From NCBI RefSeq assembly GCF_900104585.1, contig NZ_FNVX01000004.1, forward strand, positions 806,001-870,000: 64,000 nt of DNA. Direction: 5' to 3'. The DNA is from Bacteroides ihuae. GTDB lineage: Bacteria; Bacteroidota; Bacteroidia; Bacteroidales; Bacteroidaceae. The stretch's first letter is position 1; every line of letters starts with the position of its first letter. The position numbers and the translations under genes were made by a program. This document shows positions 16,541-23,954 of the stretch, in pieces. The notes below the pieces were generated by a model. That model had not been told where the DNA came from, searched no databases, and was given only the letters and a program-made list of their open reading frames with translations.

Positions 16541-16677
16541 ATGAAAAAGAAGATTGTTGGATTATTACTCCTTGCATTCATTACTATGGATGCAAGCACA
16601 TGAACAAAATAAAAGATAGACTTTGGAGTGTGAAATCAGAAAACACGAACTCCAATCCAAATAGCGTCTTTAGCTAA
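16541..16677 (+). pseudogene. Frameshifted small lipoprotein gene
   Basis: ATG at 16541 follows the module-2 promoter. The zero frame gives a signal-peptide-like MKKKIVGLLLLAFITM and stops after 20 codons. Shifting frame near 16588 continues as CKHMNKIKDRLWSVKSENT to a stop at 16675-16677. One extra base would give an intact ~45-residue lipoprotein with Cys after FIT, much like the IGCKH signal end of the regulators. This looks like a one-base deletion in a tiny lipoprotein gene, or a sequencing error. Confidence 0.4.
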
Positions 16678-16717
16678 TTCATATAAAATTATCGGATTAT
16701 AAATAAATTACATCATT

Positions 16718-17128
16718 ATGAAAATTATTCAAGCAATATTAATATTCTCTTTGAGCCTGATTCTATTCAGTTGCGGCGACGATGACAATATCGATTTTAA
16801 TGCAGCATCCTTGGAACAGACTCAATGGAGTGGAACACTTAAGGAAACGGATGCATGGGGTAATGGAGAATATACTGCCAATATAGGCATGATCTTTTAT
16901 TCAGAAGATAAAGGAAGATGTAGTGTGAAAAGAGGAGATGACTCACCATTTGAATATGACTTTGACTATTCTATTGATGGCAAGATACTAGTTCTGAATG
17001 AAAAAAAGGGTGATTTAGATGGTTATTGGTTACTTATCCAATCTAATAAAGATAAAATGGTATTAGAAAAAGGAACAGGCGGAGATGGTGCATATAAAGG
17101 TACCTTAACTCTTAAAAAAACGGACTAA
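16718..17128 (+). CDS. Small lipoprotein, unknown function
   Basis: A 136-residue lipoprotein. The signal ends LILFSC (Cys19) followed by GDDDN, an acidic stretch typical of surface-exposed Bacteroidetes lipoproteins. The mature part reads as a small beta-barrel-like domain (QTQWSGTLKETDAWGNGEYTA, IGMIFYSEDKGRCSV, ILVLNEKKGDLDGYWLLI), reminiscent of lipocalin-like families, but I cannot name it. It is the first intact gene of the second cargo group. Confidence 0.6.
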   Translation: MKIIQAILIFSLSLILFSCGDDDNIDFNAASLEQTQWSGTLKETDAWGNGEYTANIGMIFYSEDKGRCSVKRGDDSPFEYDFDYSIDGKILVLNEKKGDLDGYWLLIQSNKDKMVLEKGTGGDGAYKGTLTLKKTD

Positions 17129-17174
17129 ATTCATTGGCCCCATAAGTCATGAATAATCTCTTTTATGATACTAA

Positions 17175-17215
17175 TAACGCCGTCACAAGTCCTTTTGAAG
17201 AATGTGACGGCGTTA
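17175..17215 (+). terminator. Terminator-like hairpin
   Basis: Perfect 13-bp stem TAACGCCGTCACA / TGTGACGGCGTTA with a 15-base loop, 47 bases after the preceding stop. The downstream run is only moderately T-rich. Confidence 0.65.
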
Positions 17216-17344
17216 ATCTCTCTATTTAGCTTATCAATGATAACAACATCATCTTTATGATGAGTCTTTTCTCAAATCAGATATAACACCGTGAGAAAAC
17301 AACCTACATAATTAATCTTTAGCAAACATACGAGCATTATTACC

Positions 17345-18088
17345 ATGAAAAAAACAACTTTCATAATCTGTTCACTATTATTTCTATGCAGCTGTTCCGA
17401 GAACCAAACGGATCCGCAACCAAGCGAGCCAAGTAAGACTTACTTCGAACCCTTCGTTGGTGAAAAGTTTTATGCGTCCTTTGATGCGGAAGGCGATGAC
17501 TACACTTTAAAGATTGATAATCCGGAAGTCATCTCGTGGGAATATACAAAACATAAAGGAGTAATCCGCATAAAAGCTTTAAGCAGCGGAGATGCCTCAA
17601 TCAGTGTGATAGATGTAGATGGCAGCACCATAGCTATTTTCCACGTCTGGGCTCATTATTTTGGCAGTAGTAATATAGAAGAAATAACTATGCGCCCTCC
17701 TGACTCGAATGTAAAATCGGAAGTTATTGTTGAAGCCAAAGATGCTGATAGAAAGCTACTAATAGAAAATGAATTATGGGAATATGTGAAGCAAAGACAG
17801 CGTACGCTATATACTTTCGATGGAGAAACGAAGGAGTTTACTATGGATATTGCGCAATCAGGGGTAAAGTACAAAGGCACATATAGCTGTAATATGGATT
17901 CTTTGATACTTAAATATGACAATATCGCTGAAAGGTACGGCTTCCAGATAGCGGTTGGAAGGGCATCTTATATAATAAAAGCAGATAAAACTAAAGAATA
18001 TCAACTTTTGTACCCAAATGCAGGTATTACGTCAGTAAAAGTCAACAGAGTATGGTACAATTGGGAGATCGCCTCCCGGCCTATGTAA
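17345..18088 (+). CDS. Lipoprotein of a paralogous pair, unknown function
   Basis: A 247-residue lipoprotein (lipobox LCSC, Cys17) with an N-terminal Ig-like beta domain (VGEKFYASFDAEGDDYTLKI, then GDASISVIDVDGSTIAIFHV). A C-terminal region carries RTLYTFDGETKEFTM and KYKGTYSCNMDSLILKY. The same two-part layout recurs in the next gene, 22 bases downstream, which has LYSFDKDSKTVIV and KYTGSYEWSKDYLTIKV at equivalent positions. No family recognised. Together with the next gene it forms the main cargo of module 2. Confidence 0.6.
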   Translation: MKKTTFIICSLLFLCSCSENQTDPQPSEPSKTYFEPFVGEKFYASFDAEGDDYTLKIDNPEVISWEYTKHKGVIRIKALSSGDASISVIDVDGSTIAIFHVWAHYFGSSNIEEITMRPPDSNVKSEVIVEAKDADRKLLIENELWEYVKQRQRTLYTFDGETKEFTMDIAQSGVKYKGTYSCNMDSLILKYDNIAERYGFQIAVGRASYIIKADKTKEYQLLYPNAGITSVKVNRVWYNWEIASRPM

Positions 18089-18110
18089 ATTAAGTAAAAC
18101 AAAAAAAGCT

Positions 18111-18833
18111 ATGAAACAAATATCTATTCTTTTATTAGTAAACCTCCTCTTGATAGGTTGTTCAAAAGACGATGCAACGACCGATGATAATAATTCGATA
18201 AAACTGAGTTGCTATTCAGTTCATTTTTGGGCTGGAGAAGAATGTACCATTGACGTTCTTTCAAAAGCCGATGATCTAAGCCTTTCAGAAGAAAATCAGA
18301 ACATTGCATCCGGATGGTGGGCAGATAATGGAAAGACCATTCGAATAAAAGGAGAAAGTGTTGGGACAACATCCATATATATCAAAGACAGAAATCACTC
18401 AGATAGGACAACAGAGATAAAGGTTATCTCTGATTATTTTAGCGGCAACTTTATGGAAGATGGCGATAAAGCAACGATCATAGTGCAAGCTAATGACAAA
18501 TCCGTTCAGGAACAGATTGAAAATGACCTAAAAGCAATAGCTAAGAGTAGGTCAGGTACCTTATACTCTTTTGATAAGGATTCTAAAACTGTTATAGTCA
18601 ACGAAAGTGGAGGAAATAAATATACCGGCAGTTATGAGTGGAGCAAAGATTACCTAACTATAAAAGTTAATGAAGCTATTAGTAAATATGGATTCGGAAC
18701 GATTGACCACGACTCTGTAGTAATAAGGCCAGACTTAGACTTACTAAATACATACAAACTCAAATATCCGGACACCCCTATTTACGATGTCAGATTAGTT
18801 TTGTTTTTAGGTTCATCCAGCAGACGTAGATAA
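18111..18833 (+). CDS. Lipoprotein of a paralogous pair, unknown function
   Basis: A 240-residue lipoprotein (LLIGC, Cys17) followed by SKDDATTDD, a strong surface-export type motif. It is a divergent paralogue of the preceding protein: an Ig-like N-terminal domain (IKLSCYSVHFWAGEECTIDV, then GTTSIYIKDRNHSDRTTEI) and a C-terminal domain with GTLYSFDKDSKTVIV and GSYEWSKDYLTIKV. The pair probably arose by tandem duplication. A strong hairpin follows the stop, so the operon ends here. Confidence 0.6.
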   Translation: MKQISILLLVNLLLIGCSKDDATTDDNNSIKLSCYSVHFWAGEECTIDVLSKADDLSLSEENQNIASGWWADNGKTIRIKGESVGTTSIYIKDRNHSDRTTEIKVISDYFSGNFMEDGDKATIIVQANDKSVQEQIENDLKAIAKSRSGTLYSFDKDSKTVIVNESGGNKYTGSYEWSKDYLTIKVNEAISKYGFGTIDHDSVVIRPDLDLLNTYKLKYPDTPIYDVRLVLFLGSSSRRR

Positions 18834-18867
18834 GTTCATAAGTTCTCTCTATTATGGAATGAAGAAG

Positions 18868-18915
18868 ATAAATACGATGAGCAAAGAAACAGTATTTGCT
18901 CATCGTATTTATTTT
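18868..18915 (+). terminator. Strong terminator hairpin
   Basis: Stem ATAAATACGATGAGCAAA / TTTGCTCATCGTATTTAT (18 bp) with a 9-base loop, followed by TTT. It ends the lipoprotein operon. Confidence 0.8.
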
Positions 18916-18999
18916 AGCGAATATAAAAGAGAACAAAGTGTTCGTTTTCGCACATAGTCACTATCATATAGAATACTGATATTCAATAGATTACTTATT

Positions 19000-19014
19000 T
19001 GGCACGCCTCTTGT
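19000..19014 (+). promoter_or_regulatory. Sigma-54-like promoter (-24/-12)
   Basis: TGGCACG-CCTC-TTGT matches the sigma-54 consensus TGGCACG-N4-TTGC at all but the last base, with correct spacing. It lies ~125 bases before the DUF3836 gene, and no TAnnTTTG box was noticed there. Confidence 0.5.
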
Positions 19015-19139
19015 CTTCTTATTGACGAGCAATGAATCTAAAAAAAAGAGATGAATCGCTGCAACTAAAAAAAGATTAGCTACGTCTAATAGACATAAGA
19101 GACAAAGAAAATAATAAAAACCAATTAATAAGTAAAATT

Positions 19140-19658
19140 ATGAAAGCAACAATGTTTATCAATAAAGTGATTGTATTAGTAACCTTGTTTTTAAGTGTAT
19201 CCGGATTGGCTTCAGCAGCCAATAATAATGATGGCGAAAAGAATTTTATCTATAACGATGTATTGAAAGATGGCAAAGTCGTATCTCGTGAAATGTATTT
19301 GCTCGAAAAGGGCACATCAGCTCTAGCTCCTATTAAAAAGTGCGAATATGTTTATAACGAAGCTAAACAGTTAAAAGAGAAGACTACCTATAAATGGAAT
19401 TCATCAGCCATGAAATGGGAAAAAGAATCGCTACTTAGCATCAGCTACACCGGAACGGAAACAATTGTGGAAAATGCGCTGTGGATACCAAGTAAAAACG
19501 TATTCTCTCCTTCTGATAAACAGGTATATGTAACCAGCGTTGAGAACAATATGATTAGTCAATACAACTATAAGATGAACAAACGTACGAAGGTATGGGA
19601 ATTACAAAAGAGTGAAAACGCTCCTACTCTGGAAAATTTACTAGCGAAAGCAGAATAA
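19140..19658 (+). CDS. DUF3836-family exported protein
   Basis: A 172-residue protein with a Sec signal peptide (residues 1-26, ending GLASA-AN). The mature part has short strand repeats typical of DUF3836 proteins of Bacteroides (YVYNEAKQLKEKTTYKWN, then MKWEKESLLSISYTG, then QYNYKMNKRTKVWELQKSE). The family has no established function. The gene stands alone behind a sigma-54-like promoter and ahead of a clear terminator, so it is probably a monocistronic, conditionally expressed gene. Confidence 0.65.
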   Translation: MKATMFINKVIVLVTLFLSVSGLASAANNNDGEKNFIYNDVLKDGKVVSREMYLLEKGTSALAPIKKCEYVYNEAKQLKEKTTYKWNSSAMKWEKESLLSISYTGTETIVENALWIPSKNVFSPSDKQVYVTSVENNMISQYNYKMNKRTKVWELQKSENAPTLENLLAKAE

Positions 19659-19698
19659 ATTTCTCCTCTACAGAAAAGTTTTTAAATAGGTATATAGC

Positions 19699-19745
19699 AA
19701 AAGAGGTTGCCTCAAACATAGAGTTTCTATGGAGGCAACCTTTTC
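19699..19745 (+). terminator. Terminator after the DUF3836 gene
   Basis: AAAAGAGGTTGCCTC pairs with GAGGCAACCTTTT across an 18-base loop; the right arm ends in a T-run. Between here and 19880 I see no further structure. Confidence 0.8.
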
Positions 19746-19880
19746 TATTTTTATTCGCCGCTTACCTCAATTCCTTATAAAGTCGGAACACCGCTTTATT
19801 GTCAGAACTTCATTACTCGAATGTAGTGATTGTACAACTGATAATATCGATACATTCGTATAAAATGTAAACATAATAAA

Positions 19881-19990
19881 CCTATCGACACAGGCCTTCT
19901 GAGTGGGGTTTGGTGAATTAACTAGATCAGCGCGGTGAAGTAGTTAATTCACCACGCTGATCTAGTTAATTCACCACGCTGAAGTTATAA
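19881..19990. repeat. Dispersed composite intergenic repeat, copy A
   Basis: A degraded head (ACAGGCCTTCTGAGTGGGGTTT, with a CCTATCG left arm) is followed by a tail of 22-bp-phased units: AGTTAATTCACCACGCTGAT-CT then AGTTAATTCACCACGCTGAA-GT, preceded by an inverted unit (CTAGATCAGCGCGGTGAAGT). Related copies lie at 43421-43533 and 63657-63790. Confidence 0.75.
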
Positions 19991-20104
19991 CTTCCATTTT
20001 CAAAACGAATTTGTCAATAATAAGAAACCAACAATGATAGAAGAAATAAACCCATAAAAAAGTTTTTTTTATACTCCAAAACAAGAAAGCTAACAAAAAA
20101 GGAT

Positions 20105-20112
20105 TATTTTTG
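20105..20112 (+). promoter_or_regulatory. Promoter of the GH39 gene, -7 box TATTTTTG
   Basis: TATTTTTG fits TAnnTTTG, 23 bases before the start codon. Confidence 0.55.
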
Positions 20113-20134
20113 CTTATCCTTAAATAAAATACAA

Positions 20135-21718
20135 ATGAAAAAGAGTCTGCTTTATTTTACCATCCTGGGAAATCTATTGTTTGGCAATGTTTCTGCTCAA
20201 ACAATGAACACCACTCAACAAGAGAGAAGTATTAAAATCGACTTTAGAGAGACGAAGGGAAATTTGAACACGATGTTCAAAGAGTGCATTGGTGCGGGCA
20301 GGGCCAATGAGGGATTAAGAGCAGATTGGCAACAACAGCTAGCCATTGTAAAACAAGAATGCGATTTCAAATATATCCGGATGCATGGGTTATTATCCGA
20401 TGACATGGGGGTATATAAAGAAGATATGAAAGGGAATCCCGAATATAACTTTCAATATATTGATGTCTTATATGACTATATTCTGAGCATAGGGATGAAG
20501 CCTTTTGTTGAATTGGGATTTATGCCCAAAGCTCTTGCCAGTGGAAATAATACGATCTTTTGGTGGAAAGGGAATGTGACTCCTCCCAAAGATTATACGA
20601 AGTGGGAGAACTTAATCTACAATCTGGTAATGCATTTCACCGAGCGATATGGTGCGGATGAGGTGAAGACATGGTATTTTGAGGTTTGGAATGAGCCTAA
20701 CTTATCGGGATTCTGGGCGGGAACACAAGAGGAATATTTCAAATTGTACAGGTATAGTGCAAAAGCGATCAAAGGTGTTAATAAGGAGTATCGCATTGGC
20801 GGACCGGCTACGGCTGGTGCTGAATGGGTGCCCGAGATGATTGATTTTTGCAGCAAGAATGCACTTCCTCTCGATTTTATCAGCACACATGCTTATGGTG
20901 TTAAGCAAGGGTTCTTAGATGAGTTTGGCACATCGGGCACCGTTTTAGATAAAAACGAATGGAGTGTAAGTGGCGACGTCTTAAATTCCCGGAAACAAAT
21001 ACAAGCCTCAGCAATGCCTAATCTGGAACTTCACTATACAGAGTGGAGTTCATCTTATACTCCTTCCGATCCTATTCATGACAGCTACCATGAGGCGGCT
21101 TTTATTCTTCAGAAGATAAAACAAGTGGGAAGTGCAGCAAATTCAATGTCATATTGGGTATTTACAGATATTTTTGAGGAAGCCGGACCAAGGTTTACTC
21201 CTTTCCATGGCGGATTCGGGCTATTGAATTATCAGGGTATCAAGAAACCGGCTTTCTACTCGTATGCACTTTTAAATAAACTTGGAGAAACGGAATTAGC
21301 AAATACGGACCGCTCGTCGTGGACATGCAAAAATGTGGAAGGGGATGTTCAAGTGTTATTTTGGGATTTCACCTATACTCTTCCTGAAGATTCAATAAAC
21401 AATCAACAGTATTACATACGTGATCTTCCTGCTAACTCTAAAGGGAAAGTAAAAGTGGAAATAACAGGAATACCAAAAGGTAACTATCAACTGGAGATTT
21501 ATAAAGTGGGTTATAAGGTGAATGATGCTTATACTTCATATTTTGAAATGAATAAGCCAACTCAACTTACCAAACAACAGGTAGAGGATATTAAGAGGGA
21601 AAATGATGGCTCTCCAATTTCAAAAGAACTGATTAAGGTCGATCATTCGGGCGTATTTTTGAGAGAGTTTGCAATTCGTGAAAACGATGTGCTTTTACTG
21701 AACCTGGTAAAGCTCTGA
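20135..21718 (+). CDS. Glycoside hydrolase family 39-like enzyme, exported
   Basis: A 527-residue protein with a Sec signal peptide (cleavage likely after NVSAQ, near residue 22). The catalytic region resembles GH39 (clan GH-A TIM barrel), whose members include beta-xylosidases. The acid/base Glu is in WNEPN (about residue 187) and the nucleophile Glu is in LHYTEWSSSY (about residue 302). Further family-type segments are FKYIRMHGLLSDDMGVY, KPFVELGFMPKALASG and FISTHAYG. A beta-rich C-terminal domain (from about residue 395) follows. Substrate cannot be told from sequence. It is a monocistronic gene with no SusC/SusD partner in the window, so not part of a classical polysaccharide-utilisation locus here. 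Confidence 0.8.
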   Translation: MKKSLLYFTILGNLLFGNVSAQTMNTTQQERSIKIDFRETKGNLNTMFKECIGAGRANEGLRADWQQQLAIVKQECDFKYIRMHGLLSDDMGVYKEDMKGNPEYNFQYIDVLYDYILSIGMKPFVELGFMPKALASGNNTIFWWKGNVTPPKDYTKWENLIYNLVMHFTERYGADEVKTWYFEVWNEPNLSGFWAGTQEEYFKLYRYSAKAIKGVNKEYRIGGPATAGAEWVPEMIDFCSKNALPLDFISTHAYGVKQGFLDEFGTSGTVLDKNEWSVSGDVLNSRKQIQASAMPNLELHYTEWSSSYTPSDPIHDSYHEAAFILQKIKQVGSAANSMSYWVFTDIFEEAGPRFTPFHGGFGLLNYQGIKKPAFYSYALLNKLGETELANTDRSSWTCKNVEGDVQVLFWDFTYTLPEDSINNQQYYIRDLPANSKGKVKVEITGIPKGNYQLEIYKVGYKVNDAYTSYFEMNKPTQLTKQQVEDIKRENDGSPISKELIKVDHSGVFLREFAIRENDVLLLNLVKL

Positions 21719-21778
21719 TCAGAATAACTGCGGAGATCTTTGCCTATTAAAGATAGAACTTCCTTGAAAGAACAGAAA

Positions 21779-21831
21779 TTTGCACTGCCATAGTGCATAT
21801 TTATTTCTATTTTGCACTATGACAGGGCAAA
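21779..21831. promoter_or_regulatory. Palindromic operator-like region before the ATPase gene
   Basis: TTTGCACTGCCATAGTGCA (21779-21797) and TGCACTATGACAGGGCAAA (21813-21831) are inverted copies matching at 17 of 19 positions. The left arm also contains a nested palindrome TGCACT/AGTGCA. The right arm ends 6 bp before the TATCTTTG box, so a bound protein would cover the -33 region. Confidence 0.5.
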
Positions 21832-21837
21832 ATCAGT

Positions 21838-21845
21838 TATCTTTG
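21838..21845 (+). promoter_or_regulatory. Promoter of the ATPase gene, -7 box TATCTTTG
   Basis: TATCTTTG fits TAnnTTTG, 19 bases before the start codon at 21865. Confidence 0.55.
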
Positions 21846-21864
21846 CTTCTATAATTGCTATGAT

Positions 21865-23034
21865 ATGGAAAAGCTATACGAATATTACCATAAGCTTCTG
21901 AGAGAATCGAAATCTGATTTCCTGAGATACATCTATTCCGATATTAATTGGAATAGTAGAATGATTGGGCTTACCGGCCCCAGAGGTGTAGGTAAAACGA
22001 CTCTGGTACTGCAACACATCAAGAAGGATCTGGATATCAACAAGACGTTGTACGTTACTGCCGAGGATTTCTATTTTGCTGATAACAGGTTGCTGGATCT
22101 TGCTGACAGGTTCAGCAAAAAAGGGGGTACCCATCTGTTTATTGATGAAATACATAAGTATAAGGATTGGTCTAAAGAGCTAAAGCTTATCTACGATTAT
22201 CATCCTGAACTGAATGTGTTTTTCACAGGTTCTTCTGTGTTGGACATAAATAAAGGTGCAGCTGATTTGAGCAGACGAGCTATTATGTATAAGATGCAAG
22301 GGTTATCTTTTAGAGAATACCTACAATTGTTTCATCAAATCACTACTGAAAGTCACACTCTGAAAGATATAACGGAACATAAAGTGGAAGTGCCTCAACT
22401 AGAGCATCCCTTGCCGCTGTTTGATGATTATTTGAAAAAAGGATATTATCCCTTTGCGATAGAAGAGGATTATGAGATCCGACTGCAACAAATTATCACT
22501 CAAACATTAGAATCGGACATACCACAATATGCAGACATGCATGTATCCACCGGCCGAAAATTAAAACAACTTTTGGCCATCATCGCTAAAAGCGTGCCTT
22601 TCAAACCAAATATCAGCAATATAGCTACAATGCTTGGAGCCAGTAGGAACAACATTGCAGACTATTGTCTTTATATAGAGGAAGCCGGGCTGATAGCTCA
22701 GTTACGAGATGCTACAGGAGGCATACGCGGATTGGGGAAAGTGGATAAGATTTATTTAGATAACACGAATCTAATTTACAACCTGGCACAGGAAACTTCA
22801 AACATAGGGAATATAAGGAAAACCTTTTTTCTCAATCAAACAAGAATTCATTCTGATGTAATTGCATCACCAGTCTCTGATTTCTTAATTGAGGATATGA
22901 CTTTCGAGGTTGGAGGGAAGGCTAAGGGGCAAAAACAAATTCAGGAAGTAGACAAAGGATTCATCGTGAAAGATGACATTGAATTTGGTTATGCCAATAT
23001 CATCCCTCTCTGGCAATTTGGAATGAGCTATTGA
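21865..23034 (+). CDS. AAA ATPase with DUF4143 C-terminus
   Basis: A 389-residue ATPase. Walker A is GPRGVGKTTLVLQHI (about residues 38-52) and Walker B is HLFIDEIHKYKDW (about residues 89-101). The FFTGSSVLDI sensor segment and the FREYLQLF motif are also present. The C-terminal half has the winged-helix and DUF4143 nuclease-like layout (NIATMLGASRNNIADYCLYI, then DNTNLIYNL, then FEVGGKAKGQKQI). Such ATPases are common accessory genes with no agreed role. Monocistronic, with a palindromic promoter region. Confidence 0.8.
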   Translation: MEKLYEYYHKLLRESKSDFLRYIYSDINWNSRMIGLTGPRGVGKTTLVLQHIKKDLDINKTLYVTAEDFYFADNRLLDLADRFSKKGGTHLFIDEIHKYKDWSKELKLIYDYHPELNVFFTGSSVLDINKGAADLSRRAIMYKMQGLSFREYLQLFHQITTESHTLKDITEHKVEVPQLEHPLPLFDDYLKKGYYPFAIEEDYEIRLQQIITQTLESDIPQYADMHVSTGRKLKQLLAIIAKSVPFKPNISNIATMLGASRNNIADYCLYIEEAGLIAQLRDATGGIRGLGKVDKIYLDNTNLIYNLAQETSNIGNIRKTFFLNQTRIHSDVIASPVSDFLIEDMTFEVGGKAKGQKQIQEVDKGFIVKDDIEFGYANIIPLWQFGMSY

Positions 23035-23061
23035 GAGTAAAGATTACTACTCAATGGCTAT

Positions 23062-23754
23062 TTATCTCGCAGTAATATGAAAACATCCTTGTTTAAGTTC
23101 GTACTTCACATAGCATTTTTCAGCTAAGCGCATATCACTGAGCACTTCGGAGAGCACTAGCTTTAGGGTATCAGAGCTAACGTCTTGAAAAGGGCGACCA
23201 CCTTCATCTTCTACTTTGGTAAATCGCTTCCAACTTACATCAAATGTGGTACCATAAAAGTGAGCAGAGTTCTCGGATGCATTCCCATTGCGACGACGCA
23301 AGCGATTAACATCATCACGGGTGCGAAGGATGGAAGTCACCACAATGCGGTTAGGATTAAGGCCTTTAGATTCAAGAGAATCGAGAAAGATTGAGCCTAT
23401 ACTATCTAATAAGTTACTCGCACGAGGCACTAAATAAGGTATGGAGTGCGTTAGCGAATCAATAGTATAAAAGTTATTATCAGACAAATGTATCAATTTA
23501 TCTCCCAATGCCTCTAGTTCATCACGATCATTCAAAGGTACAATACCATTAGCTCTCGCTACTACAAGTTGTACATCATTCAAATCTCCAAAAGATCGTT
23601 TATAACTAATCACGCCATGTATATTTCGTGGATTGTTTAACCTCAAAGACATATCCTTTTTGCTACTCGGAAATACCAGCACTATCACAGCAATAAAGAG
23701 TACAAGAAATAGAAGATATGCTAGATTACGGTAACGGGGTTTTAACTTTCGCAT
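23062..23754 (-). CDS. DUF5715-type protein, peptidase M15-like
   Basis: A 230-residue protein with one N-terminal membrane helix (LAYLLFLVLFIAVIVLVF), placing the rest outside the cytoplasm. The C-terminal half resembles D-Ala-D-Ala/LD-carboxypeptidase M15 folds: SILRTRDDVNRLRRRN, NSAHFYGTTFDVSW (candidate His and Asp zinc ligands) and GCFHITAR (candidate His). Such residues would suit a zinc peptidase acting on peptidoglycan stem peptides. Assignment to DUF5715 is from memory of the pattern; activity is inference. It is convergent with the ATPase gene (27 bp apart). Confidence 0.65.
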   Translation of the reverse strand: MRKLKPRYRNLAYLLFLVLFIAVIVLVFPSSKKDMSLRLNNPRNIHGVISYKRSFGDLNDVQLVVARANGIVPLNDRDELEALGDKLIHLSDNNFYTIDSLTHSIPYLVPRASNLLDSIGSIFLDSLESKGLNPNRIVVTSILRTRDDVNRLRRRNGNASENSAHFYGTTFDVSWKRFTKVEDEGGRPFQDVSSDTLKLVLSEVLSDMRLAEKCYVKYELKQGCFHITAR

Positions 23755-23780
23755 GTTTCTGTTTATCTGTTTTTACAGTG

Positions 23781-23788
23781 CAAATATA
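23781..23788 (-). promoter_or_regulatory. Promoter of the M15-like gene, -7 box TATATTTG
   Basis: On the minus strand TATATTTG fits TAnnTTTG, 26 bases before the start codon. Confidence 0.55.
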
Positions 23789-23863
23789 GCTAAATCACCT
23801 ATGAACAAAAAATGGTCTGGAAATTAATTCGTAAATAACTATAAAAATGTTCAGACGATTGAT

Positions 23864-23871
23864 TAAATTTG
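23864..23871 (+). promoter_or_regulatory. Promoter of the phoH operon, -7 box TAAATTTG
   Basis: TAAATTTG fits TAnnTTTG and leaves a leader of about 80 bases before phoH. Confidence 0.5.
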
Positions 23872-23954
23872 CAGGCGCTTTACGCTGACAATCCTATTAT
23901 CCCGGCGAAATAAACTGTTCGGCGAGCAAACAATTCAACCCTTAAACACATTTA

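Larger units (their letters stand above)
14395..16552 (+). repeat. 2.16-kb direct repeat, copy 2 (regulator module)
   Basis: Second copy of the unit at 4667-6826, starting inside the stop codon of the preceding lipoprotein gene and ending a few codons into the following cargo gene. Non-coding parts (both promoters, both operator repeats) are conserved in order and spacing. Confidence 0.9.
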
